A DNA stretch of 22,384 nucleotides, taken from NCBI GenBank assembly GCA_025450405.1, contig JANWHL010000021.1:1-22384 (forward strand). Direction: 5' to 3'. Origin of the DNA: Ktedonobacterales bacterium (GTDB lineage: Bacteria > Chloroflexota > Ktedonobacteria > Ktedonobacterales > JADMIN01). This document shows, piece after piece, positions 21,459-22,384 of the stretch; within the stretch, counting starts at the first letter, position 1; each line of letters begins with the position of its first letter. The notes below the pieces were generated by a model, which saw only the letters and a list, made by a program, of their open reading frames with translations, made no database searches and was not told the DNA's origin. Both the position numbers and the translations under genes were made by a program.

Positions 21459-22139
21459 ATGAGTACTGGGTTGGGGATCGGTGGGGTGGCCGCGGTTGCC
21501 GCCGCGGCGGCGGCCGGCCTGGCGGTGGGGGCGGTCATGGGTGGCGGCCGCCTCGTGCGGACCTACGACTGGGCGACCGAGTGGACGGTGGACGCGGCGC
21601 CCGCCGACGTCTACGCGCTTTTCGAGCGGCCCGAGGAGCAGGCGCGCTGGTGGCCCTCGATGGTCGTGGTGCGGACGACCGGTGGCACAGCCGGCGGCAC
21701 GACTGATAGCGCGGGCGGGGCGCCGACCACGGTGACCTACCGTGTCATCCAGGCGCCGAGCGTGCGCCGGTTCGCGCCGCCGTTCGTCATCACGAGCACG
21801 CGGACGGACGCCGAGCCGGGGCGGCGCATCCGCGCCGTGGTCACGGGGGACCTGGTGGGCGTGCTGGACACGCACCTCTACGAAATCCCTGAGGGCGGCA
21901 CGCGCGTGGTCTTCAACTGGTACGTGCGCCTGCCCAATCCCGTGCTCAACCTCGCCGGGTACGTGGCGACGCGGGTCTATCGCGCCAGCCACGACCACGT
22001 GATGCGCGAGGGCGAGGCGGGTCTGCGCGCCTACTTCGCGCGGCGGGCGGCGGGGACGACGAGGAGCGGCGCGGCTGAGGGCGGAGAGCCAGCGGCGGGT
22101 GACGAGGCACACCGGGCTGTGACTGACATCAAATCGTGA
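21459..22139 (+). CDS. Membrane-anchored SRPBCC (polyketide cyclase-like) protein
   Basis: A 226-aa protein with one Ala/Gly/Val-rich hydrophobic segment (about 5-30), likely a membrane anchor, then an SRPBCC domain (about 34-200): YDWATEWTVDAAPADVYALFERPEEQARWWPSM opens the fold, the middle is beta-rich (TVTYRVIQAP, PFVITSTRTDAEPGRRIRAVVTGDL, THLYEIPEGGTRVVFNWYV), and a long C-terminal helix with SHDHVMREGEAGLRAYFARR closes it. A disordered acidic tail follows. The ligand is unknown; hydrophobic ligands are typical. GAGGGCGAGACG precedes the ATG. It is the third SRPBCC gene in 5 kb. Confidence 0.85.
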   Translation: MSTGLGIGGVAAVAAAAAAGLAVGAVMGGGRLVRTYDWATEWTVDAAPADVYALFERPEEQARWWPSMVVVRTTGGTAGGTTDSAGGAPTTVTYRVIQAPSVRRFAPPFVITSTRTDAEPGRRIRAVVTGDLVGVLDTHLYEIPEGGTRVVFNWYVRLPNPVLNLAGYVATRVYRASHDHVMREGEAGLRAYFARRAAGTTRSGAAEGGEPAAGDEAHRAVTDIKS

Positions 22140-22384
22140 TGAACAAGAGCGGTGGGCCAGGCGGTTGATGGAGTTTGCGCCAATAGAGGGAGCACTCCGG
22201 TTGCGGCATGGCGGCCAGGATCGGCGTTCGGGTGTACCCACCAAGAATCATGACTCCAGAGACCGTGGTTGGACGGCCTTCGGCCACGAAGTCCGCCGAG
22301 GCGGACTGGGTCGAAATGACATCTTTGAGGGCGTTTCATAACCTGGGAAGTAGAGTAGGATGCTCCTGAGCGCGGGCTTGCTCC
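22140..22384. other. Window end: short palindromes, no gene
   Basis: Two small hairpins stand together: GGCC-TTC-GGCC (about 22277) and GTCCGCC-GA-GGCGGAC (about 22290-22305), followed by GGGTCGAAATGACATC. This reads like another dispersed intergenic repeat of the host or the terminator of the SRPBCC gene. I see no start of a further gene. Confidence 0.4.

Noticed and set aside
21096..22244. Minus-strand open frame (382 aa) over the 13-bp array and the SRPBCC gene
   Set aside because: It translates the tandem array as a repeat peptide and lies opposite a clear SRPBCC domain; composition is Arg/Pro/His-rich noise.

Overview
This is a GC-rich bacterial chromosomal window. The translated products, the Shine-Dalgarno-led starts and several -35/-10 pairs of sigma70 type all read as bacterial. 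The gene content (ClpC, an ArsA/Get3-like ATPase with an Hsp20-like tail, an NrtR-type Nudix regulator, a COG1964 radical SAM enzyme) and intergenic clutter of REP-like hairpins and 'CTCTGTGTCC / CTCCGCGTCC' arrays remind me most of Chloroflexota. That assignment is an inference from gene and repeat style; there is no rRNA or marker phylogeny here. I saw no tRNA, rRNA, CRISPR array or replication origin.

Layout. (1) 43-2556 (+) clpC, facing a minus-strand pair: a YbaK-type deacylase-like protein and a VOC/glyoxalase-fold protein (4228-2775). (2) 4229-5227 is a non-coding block of dispersed repeats, a G-quadruplex-prone stretch and a simple-sequence array. (3) 5228-8819 (-) holds a Nudix/winged-helix regulator, a secreted ten-cysteine protein and a membrane-anchored alpha/beta hydrolase. 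(4) 8820-9519 is a second repeat block carrying a clear copy of the composite element in block 2. (5) 9520-11251 (-) holds an ArsA-like ATPase followed by a small membrane protein. (6) 11511-11980 (+) holds a 24-bp direct-repeat array directly upstream of a promoter and a 94-aa unknown gene. (7) 12159-17005 (+) is a compact run of six genes behind one good promoter: an Lgt-like diacylglyceryl transferase relative, three small paralogous membrane proteins, a COG1964/tetraether-synthase-like radical SAM protein, and a COG0701 permease joined to it by an ATGA overlap. (8) 17343-22139 is accessory in character: three SRPBCC (START-like) proteins separated by IS66 and IS5 transposase wrecks, a divergently transcribed zinc-ribbon miniprotein and a 7 x 13-bp array.

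The most interesting unit is region 7. An Lgt relative lacking the usual histidine, a radical SAM enzyme of the family that joins lipid tails in archaea, and a permease are arranged as one transcription unit with three unknown membrane paralogues. This suggests a membrane-lipid or envelope modification locus; the function is inferred, not shown. Region 8 is the second point of interest: an SRPBCC domain fused to two copies of an FVGQWAPT membrane module.
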